From NCBI GenBank assembly GCA_030220185.1, contig JASPKZ010004955.1, forward strand, positions 1,426,001 through 1,490,000: a stretch of 64,000 bases of DNA, in the 5' to 3' direction. The notes beneath the pieces were generated by a model that was given only the letters and a program-made list of their open reading frames with translations, made no database searches and was not told the origin of the DNA. The position numbers and the translations under genes are program-made. Positions 32,063 to 44,199 of this stretch are shown in pieces. This DNA is from Diploptera punctata (Eukaryota > Arthropoda > Insecta > Blattodea > Blaberidae). Numbering within the stretch: position 1 is the stretch's first letter; every line of letters begins with the position of its first letter.

Positions 32063-33309
32063 TAAAATAAAACAAAATATCTTAATGATAATTCTGCTAA
32101 ATATTCAGTAATCAATCTGGGATACAGACTTGCCTAATTAAATTCACAAATACGTAACAGCAATAAAATCAAGACAAAAATATACCCAAATTGATGCCTA
32201 CACATGTTTTGCATTTAAACAGAATATCATTAGGGTTGACACATCAAGTGCAAGAACATAACTAATAAGGCAGACCACAAGCTCTACCTTATTCACTAAC
32301 ACCTGAAGGTGGCGTCTTCCGTGGTAACGTCATATGACGTCAATACAGATAACGAACCACCAGTAAAAGTATGTATTAAAGGAGATAAAACAAAATTAGT
32401 TTGTTCATTCAACAGTACACATCTATTATTTTTTATGTTTTAAAATTTTTAATTTGCTCCATAATAAACATCTGTGAACTCTTGTTACAAACATGCAAAA
32501 CACTACAGCTATTATTGTCACGCAAACAATGGATTGATTCAAGTAAATGTTTAGCTAAATGTAATCTTTCTAGATGGCCATACCTATATTGGCAACATGT
32601 TTCTTATATCAAACCTCAAAATTATGGCTGATCTGACCCACATAAACTTTGTTGCAGTCATCACGGACCAAGTTGTAAATACCAGATTTTTTTATCATTT
32701 TATCTTTACAAAACTGAAGATTTTAATCTGTTCAGAAAGCAACAAAGATATTTTTCCAAGAATATTAACAATTTTATCTAATATCGGGTCAACGTAAGTC
32801 AGATCACCCACAAATCTGTTTATATGATCTAGGAACATACATAAAGTAGAGAACAAATCAAATACCTCGTTTAATTTTAATCACATTACCCATAACCAAT
32901 TTAGAATAACCATTTGAAACCGCTATCTGACAAATATATTAAGTTCCTTTATGTAATTATCGGTGGACAGTGGGACTGACATAAGTTTATGAACATAGGT
33001 ATGAAAAGCAGCAAGTTTATGTTGAATAAGTTGACAAGAAGAAGCAGGAATTACTATGTCTTTGTGTGTAGGTTTACAGAAAATTTGAAATTCAAGTTTA
33101 TTATTAACATGAGTTATAGTGAGATCCAATTAATTAAAAAAAATTGTCGTGACTCTATTTCTGATTTAAATTTAATTTTTAGGATGGATACCATATATGC
33201 GTGTATAGGCCGCACTTTTTTACCTAAATGTGAACTTTGAAATTAGGGTGCGACTTATACATGAAATAACTAGAAAACATGCTTCATTTTAGAACAATTT
33301 TATCTAATT

Positions 33310-33751
33310 AATTACAAGACCCACATACCTTTCAAATAATCCAACAAGCAAGCAATTTCTCCTGGCACATATCAGGAAGTTTCTGCACTATTGGTGTATG
33401 CTGCCAAATTACAAGGTCGTGACGTGTCATAAATTCATTGCACGGAATTTCCATATTCTTGGCTATCTTAAGGCCTTCGAACTGTATCATTTCGATGGAT
33501 ACAGAAAATCCGTCTGCCCTTGTTTTTCATACATAATCCAGGATAACTCTTTCTAACTGTAGATATTTCACTTTCTTTCCATGGAAAGATTGTCGCTGCT
33601 GTGACATGTTTTCAAGTGCATGTTTTGTTTGGATCCACTGTCGCACATTTTTTTTGTCCACATCAAACTTTTTTCCTGCTGTCCTATTTCCATGTACTGC
33701 TGCGTAGTGTAGCTTGAATTTGGAGGTATAACTTGCTCTGCACCGACCCAT
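33310..33751 (-). pseudogene. pogo/jerky-type transposase N-terminus (CENP-B-like DNA-binding domain only)
   Basis: The 33751-33527 frame gives MGRCRASYTSKFKLHYAAVH and 'FDVDKKNVRQWIQTKHALEN', the psq/CENP-B-type helix-turn-helix of pogo transposases. With frame changes it continues as 'RFMTRHDLV'-like and 'PIVQKLPDMCQEKLL' remnants to about 33310. The DDE domain is absent, so the element had already lost it or lost it when internally deleted. Confidence 0.75.
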
Positions 33752-33954
33752 GTTTACACACAGTGAACAGGAATGACAATGAATACTGTACCTACCAACT
33801 GACTGTCCCTTTTACCCTTGTGTTAATGGCTGAGCCCGCAGCCCGAATATACCGTTACATAGCCGGGAACAAACGCTTTGGAATTTACAACATTGCGAGA
33901 TTTAATAGTGATTAGACCTACTTCTGTCTTTTGCACTGACTCTTAGCGAAAATA

Positions 33955-35200
33955 CAGTAAAACTTGTTTAATCCGGGACGTGAATAATGCAGAAATCTCT
34001 CCAATGTGAACTAATTTATTGGTCCCGGCAAAATAATAGTAATTTACGTGTATTTATTATATATAAAACAGAATCTGTCCTATGCGGAAATGGAAGGATA
34101 TTTCTACAGAATTCATGAAAAAAAATTTTATAAGGCAGAAAGACAGAGAGATAAATAAATTAGTTTCCACTTCATTGAATTCCTGTTAGGCAAATAACAA
34201 TAAGGGAGGATTCCTGCCGCCGGGTGAAGTAGATTTTCTACCTGTATCTGAAATTTTCTTTTGGCCTCACTGCACACCCATTATGCGAAATACAGGTTCG
34301 TTTAAAAAAAATTTGGCATGTGATGTCTGTCTTACAAATAACCAGTACACTGCAAAATCTTAAATTAGTTTAAGATTTGAGACCGATTGTGTACGTATCT
34401 TTCACAGGTAGAATTCTGAATTTACGGAATAAATATATAATAAATAATATTGAGGTAAGATGTCCAGACAAAAAATAATATAATTAAAATAACCTCAAAA
34501 TATAACTTCCTTAAATTAAATATAAATATGGCTATCTCACATGTATCTTTGTCAATAAACGAAAAGTGAAAGTGATTGAAGATAAAGAAAAAGAAACTCT
34601 CAGTACAGCAAATAATGACTAAATTTAAATGTGGGAAAACCCAAATTTATGAGATTTTAAAACACAGAGAAAAAATAATGAATGAATTGAAGGAAATAAT
34701 CAAATAAAAAAAAAATGAAGAAATGAACGAAGTAGTGTGGGAGTGTTTTACAAGTGACCGGTGCTCCAAAGTCAAGCTCTAGCTGTTGCTATATCCCTAG
34801 GGAATAATGATTCCAATGCATCTTCAGGTTGGCTGGACAGTTTTAAAGACGACACAATGTAGTGTGGAATGAAATTTGCGGAGATGTGGTCAAAAGTATA
34901 ATCAGTGAGTGGAAACCAAAATTGCATACTTTGATTTCAGGATACGCACCTAAGAGACATTTTTAACATTGACGACACTGTATTTTTTTTTGCGCATTAC
35001 CATCATGAAGTCGCTCGTACATACTATATTTCACTTTTCAACGGCAGCGGAACTACAATTAATCCAATGCAAGCAGAAAGACATATATGGTGCTCTATAA
35101 CCTAAGATTGGTTAATCATTTTTTTTTATAATGCGGAATTTTGTCTAATGTAGAAAAAAAAAATGGTCCTGTGTGATTCCGCTTTGAACAAGTTTTACTG
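33955..35200 (+). mobile_element. Tigger-like element nested in the pogo element
   Basis: cagtaaaacttgtttaatcc (33955) mirrors ...gaacaagttttactg (35200); TA flanks at 33953-33954 and 35201-35202. Its ends resemble those of the MITE at 20992-21634 (cagtaaaacctgtctatg). Contains a broken plus-strand transposase. Confidence 0.82.
34555..34990 (+). pseudogene. Tigger transposase fragment
   Basis: Plus-strand frames read 'KRKVKVIEDKEKETLSTANN' and 'GKTQIYEILKHREKIMNEL' (CENP-B-type helix-turn-helix), then 'GWLDSFK', 'EWKPKLHTLISGYAP' and an 'NIDDTVFF.ALP' block, which corresponds to the first Asp region ('DETGLF') of pogo/Tigger enzymes. Stops and frameshifts throughout; the rest of the catalytic domain is missing. 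Confidence 0.7.
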
Positions 35201-35504
35201 TATAAGACAAAATTTGTTTTCCCCCTATTTATTATCGCAAAACTTGGGTGCGGCCTATACACGCATAAATACAGTATTAAATTTTATAAAGAAGTTATCT
35301 ATTTGTCTCTTAGTACTCGTCTAACAAATAATTACATCATCAACATACCAATAATAAAAAAGAATACCCAATTTGTTCACCACATGCTTACGTTCAAAGT
35401 CATTCATAAATATTTCTGCCATTAGTGGACTTAATGGTGAACCCATAGCTAATCCTTCCTTTTGAGAATAGCATTGGTAACACACTAAAATAGTTTTATT
35501 TGAT

Positions 35505-36428
35505 TCTTCTTCTTCCTTCCAAGTATTAGGCCAAGCCTGTTACGATCCTATAGAAAATTTTCCCTCTAGTGTTTCATAGGACGGCCCAGAGATCTTTGTT
35601 TTCTTGGTATATAATTATAAACAGCTTTGGGGATCTGATTTGAACTCATTCTTTCAAGATGGTGTTTCCAATTTAGTTGGTACTGTTTAATATATTCCAG
35701 AATTGGCATAGTCTTCAATTCTTTTAAGATATTGGTGTCCCTTTTCCGATCCTATCTGGTGTAACCCGCTGTTCTGCACGTGAATCTCATTTCACAAGCC
35801 GTTATTCTGCTTTCATGTTGTCTTTTTTAGTGCCCATGCTTCACTACCATACATCAACACTGGTCTAGCCAAAGTGTTATATAAACGTAATCTGGTGGTT
35901 TTTTTTGTACAAGGGATGGTTTCATAACTTGATGAATAATTCCCATACTTTTATTATGGCTAGTAATTTTTTCAGGGATATCCTTTTCCCAGGTAGAGAG
36001 ATAATATCCAAGATATTTAAATTGATTAGATCTCTCTAAAATTTTATTCTGGAGATAGATTTGACTTTGTATGGGGTCCTTCCCATGAAATGCCATAATT
36101 TTAGTTTTGTTAATTGATATTTCCATATTAAATTTGGCACCTATTTTTTGTAAATTATAAATTGATCATTGCAAATAATTTTCGGAAAATGCCAGAAGAG
36201 CTAAATCGTCTTTAAAAAGAATAGCATCGAGTTTGAGGTTCCTGTTGATGGGTATATATCCTTGTTGTGTTTTCCTCCATTCGTTTATTAATCTATTCAT
36301 ATATATAATGAAAAGCACTGGTGAAAATCCACATCCCTGTCTTACTCCAGTGTTGATCTTTTTCGAAGAAGATTTATTTGATTCATGTCCTCATAAGGTT
36401 ATATATTTCTACAGGTTGTAACCGTTGC
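35505..36428 (-). pseudogene. LINE RT C-terminal half inserted in PLE C
   Basis: Minus strand: 'NTGVRQGCGFSPVLFIIYMN' (motif B), then 'ILFKDDLALLAFSENY' (motif C, FADD changed to FKDD), 'MEISINKTKIMAFHGKDP', 'NQFKYLGYYLS' (35854-36126 open frame), 'ILEYIKQYQLNWKHHLERM' and 'GRPMKHWRENF' at the 3' end. The non-coding end 'aggccaagcctgttacgatc' plus a (gaa)n tail at 35505-35540 matches the plus-strand fragment at 44200-44357. 5'-truncated. A relative of RTE/Jockey-type LINEs. Confidence 0.82.
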
Positions 36429-36828
36429 CACTCAAGATGACTACACAAAATGCAAAGACACTCCTCTTAGGTTACATTGGTAAATGAACTTATCTGCATC
36501 TAAAGACAACAATTTAGAATATTAAGGAATGTTGATTCTTTGATTGTTTCAATTAAATTTAAACAATTTTTTAAACTATGTAGAGTTTGAAAAGAAGTAT
36601 TGATCCTTAAAAGACTGTTAAGGCACTTAGCTAAATTATACAGTGGGTCACCGATAAAAGAAACAACAGGACAAATGGGGATATTTTCTTTATGAGTTTT
36701 ACATAAAAGGAGGTAATGGATTCATTGGCATAATATTTTTTAAATTGTTCTGGAGAAATATATAGAATGTATTTTTAATAGCATCCTTTAAGTCTAATGT
36801 AAATTTTTCCATGGGTCGAAATTCATCA

Positions 36829-37207
36829 TCATCTTAAGGCACAACAACTTCAAAAGTGAAAGTTTTGACCTTCTCAACAATCCTCCTCCATGCCAATCTG
36901 TCTCTTGCCATATTCAAACTAGTTACTTTCATTTTCCTTAGATCATTCATTGTGTCATCCTCTCATCTGATCTTCGGTCTTCCAACAACTCTGCCTCATA
37001 TAGGTTTCCATTTGTAGAGATTTTTGACCAGTCTCTGATGATCCATTCTTATCAAATGTCCAAGCCAACCAATTCTGAGAGATCTTATATGGTTTACTAT
37101 ATTCTGATTTTTTATTAATTTGTTTAGTTCGTTATTTGTTTTGTCCAACAGTTATCAGTTCCTCTATTTGGTCCAAATATTCTTCTTAAAATTTTTCTTT
37201 CAAAAAT
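36829..37207 (-). pseudogene. LINE 3' fragment inserted in PLE C
   Basis: Minus strand: 'ERKILRRIFGPNRGTDNCW', 'LRIGWLGHLIRMDHQRLVKN', 'GRPKIRWEDDTMNDLRKMKV' and 'MARDRLAWRRIVEKVKT', followed by a (gat)n-like tail at 36829. Typical C-terminus of insect endonuclease-RT LINEs, different from the family at 35505-36428. PLE sequence lies on both sides. Confidence 0.8.
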
Positions 37208-37614
37208 TAGTAATTGGGTCAAAATTAAGACATACAAAATCCACCCCCTGGATGACATTGTTAATCTTCTGACTATAAGCAGTTCTATCCAAAATAGAAT
37301 TCCCCTTGTCGGATTTAGAATTAACAATTATTTTGAATAATTCTTACTGTAAAAGATCTAAATAATTTAATTTCTGTTTAATTATAAATGGATGGGGGAA
37401 ACTAAAGCTTTTTAATTTGGATTAATATCTGATGCTTAACAGTGTCATCTTTCTTTCTTTTTTTACTCCTAAGACAAGCAATTTCTGATTCTATCACCAA
37501 AGTTTTGTGATTTCTGGGGGATAGTCTTGGTTTCATATTGTACTTTAAACCTTTTTCTAACAAAGAACTGTGTATTATAGTAATTTTTAACTCAAGAACA
37601 AAAATAATGTAGTA

Positions 37615-38520
37615 TTATATGAACAATCATAATCATTTTAACCAATTGGATACTTGACGGATAGAAAGTTATTCTAAATTGGTTATAAATAATTTAATTA
37701 AAATTAAACAGAGAGTCTGGTTCGTTTTCTACTTTATGTATGTCCTCCAGTTAATATAAACAAATTTGTAAGTCGTCTGGCCTAAGTTGGCCTATCAGAT
37801 AAAATTGCTAATATTCTTAGAAAAAACATCTTTGTTGCTTTGTGAACAGACCAAAATGTTTGCCATTTTTATAACAATAAAGGCTGTTTAGAAAATGATA
37901 ATGTGGTATTTAAAACTTGGTTTGTGACGATTTCAACAGGGTTTATGTGGGTCAAACCAGCCATAATTTTGAGGTTAGATATAAGGAACGTGTTGCCACA
38001 TATAGGTATGGCCATCTAGAAAGATCACATTTTACTAAACATTTATTTGATTCAAGCCAATCTTTGTGCAACAATAATAGTTAGTGTTTTACATGTTTGT
38101 GGAAAGAGTTCACAGATGTGTGTTTTGGAGCAATTTGAAATTTTAAAACATAAAAAATAATAGATGTGTACTGTTGAATGAACAAACTAATTTTGTTTTA
38201 TCTCCTTTAAAACACATACTTTTACCTGTGGCTCATCATCTATAATGTCGTCACATGATATTACCATGGAGGACGCCACCTTCATATGTGAGTAAATAAA
38301 GTAGAGCTTGTGGGCCTTATTTTTTTCGTTGTGTTCTTGTGCTTGATGTGTCAACCCTAATGATGATCTGTTTAAGGCAAAACATGTGTAGGTATCAATT
38401 TGGGTATGTTTTTATCATGATTTTATTGCTTTTACATATTTGTGAATTCAATTGAGCAAATCTGCAACCCAGATTGATTACTGAATTTTCAGCTGAATTA
38501 TCACTAAGGTATTTTGTTTT
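37615..38520 (+). mobile_element. Partial Penelope-like copy C', inverted relative to C
   Basis: 37615-38520 is a diverged reverse complement of 32910-32063. Shared blocks include 'gtttatgtgggtcaaacca', 'gccacatataggtatggcca', 'tgtgtactgttgaatgaaca', 'gatgtgtcaaccctaatgat' and 'gtttaaggcaaaacatgtgt'. It holds only the endonuclease remnant and terminus. As with A/B, the plus-strand partner is 5'-truncated and sits head to head with the minus-strand copy. Confidence 0.82.
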
Positions 38521-39126
38521 ATTTTATAAGGTATGACTTTTTGCAAAGTTAGCCTGATTCCATTAATTATTTGAAGAAATCAAATATTTTTAGTAACAGT
38601 TGAACACAGAAAATGGTTAATTAGAAGTGAAATTCAGAGAAGAATAACTGAAACAAAACTAGTTTGTTCCTTCAGAATTCACAAAAAGTATTTTGTGGAA
38701 CAAAATATCATACTGTCTGCAAAAAACTTGATATAGAAAAGAATAGTAGAGACAAAGAGAATAATAACATATGGCACAGAAAAAAATATATTTATTAAAT
38801 TGGAAATTTAGGAAAAAAAATATTAGCCACTAAGATGGACTTCTGGGAAAGGGGAGCTAGAATTCCAAGAAGACATCAAATGAGGGGGGAAAAAAAACAG
38901 CATCAATGACAATCAAAAGTAATTTTTCATTATCCCAAAGAATATTTTTTGCTCCAAATATAAAAAAGATATTTACTCTAAAGTTAATCAAATTTTTTAT
39001 GAGAAAACTCCATATGATTGTTCTTTCTAAGTTCCTTACTCTTTCCCTATTTTGCATTGCTTTTGACTTCTACTAGGATTGTATGTTCTAGAATATCCCT
39101 GGTTCAGCCAATTCCACAACTACCTG
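38521..39126. other. Non-coding stretch
   Basis: No element or gene recognised. Confidence 0.4.
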
Positions 39127-39138
39127 GAGGATTCTCAT

Positions 39139-39477
39139 ATCCCACGCCATAGCTGAGTGGTTAAGGCAAGATGCCTTGGCACAGAGTTATTATTGACTTG
39201 GAGTCTCCATGGGGGAAGCAATTTTCTCATGGAATTTTGGCCAGTATGGGACTGGTGCCCACTCAGCATCATGAGGAATTTGGGTAGCTACATTGAGTAG
39301 TGGCTCCAGGTTAAGAAAACTAGTTATAACAGCTGGGGGAATCAATATGCTGACCACGTATCACCCTTACACTGGTTGGATGATCTTCTACCTCTGCGGT
39401 TAACACATGTGAAAGTGGGGCCAGCAGTTGGCTGTAAGGCCAAGGGCTTTTCAGACCTGTCGTACCATGGAATTTTT
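39139..39477 (+). repeat. SINE family 2, copy 3, with 12-bp TSD
   Basis: A-box 'tagctgagtggttaaggc' in the tRNA-like head. The body is colinear with 15696-16036 and ends 'gtaccatggaattttt'. Direct repeats gaggattctcat (39127-39138) and gaggattctgat (39478-39489) match 11 of 12. Confidence 0.92.
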
Positions 39478-39489
39478 GAGGATTCTGAT

Positions 39490-39925
39490 CAATTGCTTTC
39501 CTGGCTATATCATTTGAAGATTGGAAAAGTATATGTCTAGTCATCCCATTTCATCTGCCGAATTTCCAGTTTTATTTATCTGTGTTTTGATGACAATCAC
39601 AGTTTTTCATTTATAATCTGGACAGCAAGAATATTCTTAACTCTCTAGTAGTTGCGCAGAGTATAAGAGCATCTCCAAACAATTGCAGAGAGGAAACTAT
39701 GTTGCTTGGCTTTTTATGACCTTCAATATCTTATGTGCTAAGTATAAGGAATGTGAAGAAAAAGTTGTAGGATTGATGTCATAAAAATACCCATAATAAA
39801 GGAGCTGTATATCCCTCCCTGCGACTACTAATAGAACTTCATGTGGCTTCAGTCTTTATTAAGAGTTTATTATAGCAGAACATTCAAGTGGAATTGTAAT
39901 ACAATAGAAATGTGTACTTTATGAA
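39490..39925. other. Non-coding stretch before the piggyBac relic
   Basis: No feature seen. May include the unrecognised 5' end of the piggyBac element. Confidence 0.35.
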
Positions 39926-40352
39926 GAACATGCAGTTAGAAGAGGTGTATAGAGACAAACATGAAGACAAGTCCAATTCAGAAGAACTAGAACACAATAG
40001 CGATTCCAAAACTGATGATGAACAGTAACAAAAAGCATGTCTTTGGATATTAACATTTATACTGGATAGGATAAAATTACAGTTTGGAAGAAATTGCACC
40101 ATTGAAGAGATGGAAGGACCAATTCGACCTATAATGAGATCGGAACAGGCCATTGGGCTTAATCCTTGTTGATGATGATGATAAAGAAATTGCCTGGTCC
40201 AATCAATGTTAGGACCTTGAATCACAATATTGTCTCCCATCTACCAGGTGACAAAGCAGCTACTATAAATATAAAGACACATCTTCAGTGTTTTTTATTG
40301 TTTATGGATGATATTATGATAAGAACAATCACTGCATGCACAAATATATATA

Positions 40353-41831
40353 CTACTCAAAAAAAATAGAGGAACACATGTTTAAGCCAAAACACGAGAA
40401 TGAATATTAAAACAATTTAATGTTTGATCTTTTGTAATTATAAATTGAAGATTTATGTAAAATTAGAATAGACATTCAAACAATATTTTCTTGTACACTA
40501 TTAGCAATATGAACAAGTTATCATTTGTAACAGAAAACAAAGTGGAAATTTGAGATTTACAATTTTTGGAATTAATGTTTCCATGGTTATTTCAACACTC
40601 AGTACTTAGTGTGTCCTCAGTGAGCCTGAATGACCACATTACACCTATGAGGCATGCTTCGCATAAGCCTCCTTACAGAAACTTGTGAGATTCTTTCCCA
40701 TTCCTCGGTGAGTGCATGTGAAAATTCTTCAAGGTTCTGAGGTATCGATCGGATTAAGATCCGGACTGCATGCAGGCCAGTCGATCACCCAAATTTGGCA
40801 TTCTTGCAGGACATCTCTGGTAGCCTGTGCTGTATGACTTCTAACATTATCTTGCATTAGATGAAGATTAGGGTCCATACCATAAGCAAAGGGTACACAT
40901 GTTCGAGGATAATGTCATTAATGCAAATATCAGCATTCATGCACTGTGGGACAACGACAAGCTCTGTCCAAGACTCAATAGTAAACCAGCTCAAACCATA
41001 ACCTAACCACCTCCAAATCTGTCACGTTCAATAATTGTGGCTGGATCAAAACATTCATCAGGACATACACATATACGACCATCAGAATCTGTTAGACAAA
41101 ATCTTGATTCATCCGTGAATAAAACACCCTTCCATTGGCAGAGCTGCCAGTTGACATGATTCTGAGCAAATCACAGCCGGGCTTCTTTGTGCTGACGTGT
41201 TAAATGAGGGGCCTTAAAGGGGATTCTAGACCTCAACCTTGCATTTCTCAGTCTATTTCTTACAGTGTGATCAGAAATTACCGTCCCAGTTGCTGTGCAT
41301 AAATGATTTTGTAGATCTCTGGCTGTAGATTGTCTTCTGCGCAAAGCTGATAAGACAAGAAATCTATCCTGTACGTCTGTAGTCTTCTTCTTACGACCTT
41401 GCCCGGGTCTCCTCTTGTATCCATATTTCTCTCTATATCGCCTCCACAGCCTATGGATGACAGAAGTGCTGACATCAAGAATCCTAGAGACATGGTGTAC
41501 GACCATCTTCAATCAATGCAACTCATGTTTCATTCAGGTATCCCTTTGCTCTGTATTAGCTTCAGAGAACACAAAAATAACAATTCCCTACCACAGATTA
41601 TTCTTCAAACCTGTTTTTAAAAAATAAATAAATACAAACTTACTTTGGTTTCAGCAACTCTTGGAATTTCACTAACATATTCAGAGAAAAATTAATAAAA
41701 CCTAGAAGATCTTCAATCTGATTTTAAACAACACTTGAACTTAAAACATTGGATTCTCAAAAATTAAATTGTTACAATATTTATTTTGTGGCTTTGGTTT
41801 AATCATGTGTTCCTCTATTTTTTTTAAGTAG
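40353..41831 (-). mobile_element. Tc1-like element c, decayed, inserted in piggyBac
   Basis: Left end ctactcaaaaaaaatagagg (40353) mirrors the right end ...cctctattttttttaagtag (41831). TA is kept on the left; the right flank reads tc. The minus strand carries a transposase relic: open frame 41512-41171 ('VSRILDVSTSVIHRLWRRY', 'RRPGQGRKKKTTDVQDRFLV', 'VISDHTVRNRLRNARL'), then broken remnants including 'PACSPDLNPI' near 40760. Related to elements a and b, but not the same subfamily. Confidence 0.85.
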
Positions 41832-41878
41832 TCCCTATATGTTATAATTACATTTTTTGACATTGAGCAATGCAAGCT

Positions 41879-41944
41879 TAATATGACATGATAAGAAAAT
41901 AATGTCCCGTCTGAGCATTTATTTTTCTTATCATGTCATATATA
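41879..41944. repeat. Short perfect hairpin (21-bp arms)
   Basis: 'atatgacatgataagaaaat' and its complement 'attttcttatcatgtcatat' (with small variations) flank a ~20-base loop. It lies between the Tc1 insertion and the resumed piggyBac reading frame. A 'tatatgacatga' motif also occurs near 20757-20790. Probably a tiny foldback. Confidence 0.6.
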
Positions 41945-43250
41945 TATATATATATTCAGAATACGAGTATTGCTGAAAATTTCACACGGGAGCAAGATGC
42001 TAAACATATAGATGAGGTAAAAATAATGTTCATTGGTCTCCTAATACTTCCTAGATTCTATCATCCTATCAACACTTTTAAATTCATATTACCAGTTAAA
42101 ATGCAGAAGATGAAACATTGTTTTTGAAAGGCCTCCATATTGGAATATCTTATGAAGTTTAATAATTTAGTTGAGGACGACTGACTTACTAAGTACGAAT
42201 TTTATAATTAACATCTATCATCCTAGTCCTACATTCCTAGCAAATCTGTTAAATATAGATTTAACATATTTACAATGACTGATGCTAGAACATGGTACAC
42301 TTTGGGAATGAAAATATATGGAGATCTTCAGCCAGAAGGACTTCACAACATTTATGACTCCTCAGCCGACGTTGTAAATGACTGTGTTGACCAATTGAAG
42401 GAATTGGGCAGAATATAACAGCAAATAATTGGTTTTGCAACATTCCCCTCACAGTACATCATTTAAAAAAAAGAAAAGAAAATGAGAGAAGAAGAAGAGA
42501 TTGAATCTGGTTGAAACGCTCCAAAAAAGTAAGAGGGAGTTGCCACAGGATTCCGTAAGTATCAAGAATATGGTTGTAAACAGCAGTGGATTTTGTTTCA
42601 GAAATTACATGGCCCTTGTCTCATGTGTCCCACGGATAGGAAAGAACACCTTCCTATTGTTTTCCATCCACCATGATGACAAAATAGGCATAAGCACAGG
42701 TGACAAGAAGAAATCAGAATTAATAATAATATATAACATGATGAAAACTGGTGTCAACTTAGTGGATAAAATATGTGCAATATATTTGACTGCTAGAAAA
42801 TTTAGATGTTGGCCTATCGCTGTGTTTTTTCACCTCTTAGACATCACAGGAATAAAACACAACTTATCTTCACAGCCAATAATCCAGACACCAATAATGT
42901 GCACAGTCTTTTTATGAGAAGTTGCCATGAACTTGGTAAAAACCAATCATTTGCAAGCGGATTAATCTTAGTTGTTTGTCAAAAATAATAAGAACAAAAG
43001 ATGCAAATATATCTGGAGTTGAAGAGGATGAGAAAACTATCACTGAAACCAGGACGATACTCTATGTGCCCGAGGAGCAGATATGTCTGAACGAATGCTT
43101 ACTGTTACAAATGCTTTTCTCTAATGTGTGTGAAACATACAAATAATGTATGTCATCCATGCCTTGATAGTTCTAATCAAACAAATGTAAATAGTGACAG
43201 TAACTTCAATAACAATGAAGATGGCGAAAACTTATTTCTTTATGAATTAA

Positions 43251-43796
43251 TATTAGACTAGTTTTCTTTTTTACCTAATTTCTTGTGATTTGTAAATATT
43301 GCATATTTTTTGTGACTAATGTAGCATCAGTGGAGAATTGCATAATTGTAAGTAAACATTGTATATCTCCTTACCCCTGTTAATTGTTGTCCTTAAGTAT
43401 AGATAATATTTATAACTACTGACACATACATGTTAATAAAATGTTGTTTTTTTATTATTGAATATAATACTCAGGGTTTAATTATCAGCAAATTCTGAAA
43501 GAATGAAGCCATTGAGGTTGTTCTCATGATTTTTTTTATTTTTACAGATCTTCACCAATCCTAAATAGTAAATATTAAAATTAGCTGGGTCTCTATAAAG
43601 GGCATTATTAATTAATTGATAGCATGTTATTAATCCTAGTTATTGATTCTAAATAAACATCACTTTTTATGGTAGCATGGCGAGGAATATATAGGATTTT
43701 ATGGGTTATCTTTAGTCCATAGAGACGGTAAGTCAGGACTTTTGGTAAGAATTCATGTTACCTATCTTATTACCCTATTATATAAAGGAAAGCAAA
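43251..43796. other. Non-coding, perhaps piggyBac 3' sequence
   Basis: No terminal repeat could be identified. Confidence 0.35.
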
Positions 43797-44199
43797 TAAC
43801 ACTGGTCTACAAATAGTTTAATATTAATGAACTCAAAATGAAAATAAAACATTAGCAAGCCAAATAAAAATGCATATGAGATAGAACATGTAAAATGTTA
43901 ATGATCTTTATTGAACATATTACACTGGTCAACAGTGGTTTTGTTGCCCTTGATATAAGATTAATTTCGGATATATTTATGCTCACAATTCATGAAACTA
44001 TCAATGATTTTGGAAGATTTGCTCTGGTTTTTCTTTAATCTTTATTTCACTTTACACTATAAAAATCGGAAAATATGAAAAAAAATATCACATATATATT
44101 TATAATGTCAATTGGTTTTTGAAAAATTAGTATGCACTGATCTAAATAGAAAGAAAAATATTGAAAACCCATGTTATACTTCAGTGCCCATCACTGGTC

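Larger units (their letters stand above)
33191..35274 (-). mobile_element. pogo-like element with 'cgtgtataggccgcac' TIRs, inside PLE C
   Basis: Left end ...tatgcgtgtataggccgcac and right end gtgcggcctatacacgca... are inverted repeats, with TA at 33189-33190 and 35275-35276. PLE coding sequence continues across it. It contains a transposase N-terminus and a nested Tigger element (33955-35200). Confidence 0.82.
32063..37600 (-). mobile_element. Penelope-like element C, opened by three separate insertions
   Basis: Minus-strand PLE pieces in correct order: 37600-37208 (N-terminal, 'LSPRNHKTLVIESEIAC', 'SDKGNSILDRTAYSQKINNV'), 36828-36430 ('HKENIPICPVVSFIG'-like), 35504-35275 (RT motif B 'GLAMGSPLSPLMAEIFM', motif C 'YWYVDDV'), 33190-32920 ('LDLTITHVNNKLEFQIFCKP') and 32920-32063 (GIY-YIG remnant 'DDCNKVYVGQISHN' and terminus). 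The gaps are LINE 36829-37207, LINE 35505-36428, and the pogo element 33191-35274. Many stops and frameshifts; old. Confidence 0.85.
39926..43250 (+). pseudogene. piggyBac transposase relic, split by a Tc1 element
   Basis: The N-terminal acidic region (39930-40025, 'EEVYRDKHEDKSNSEELEHN') and the 'RTLNHNIVSHLPGDKAA' and 'LFMDDIMIRTITACTNIY' blocks come before the insertion at 40353. After it the protein resumes as 'SIAENFTREQDAKHIDEVKI'. Next are 'FTMTDARTWY' (first catalytic Asp region), 'NITANNWFCNIPLTVH' (second Asp now Asn), 'FRNYMALVSCVPRIGKN', 'KTGVNLVDKI' (first Asp of the usual GVDxxD now Asn), 'KFRCWPIAVFFHLLDITGI', and a C-terminal Cys/His-rich tail near 43060-43180. Frameshifts and stops occur as well. 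A dead element. Confidence 0.85.

Noticed and set aside
38857..39057. 66-codon minus-strand open frame as a gene
   Set aside because: AT-rich composition and no domain or splice context.
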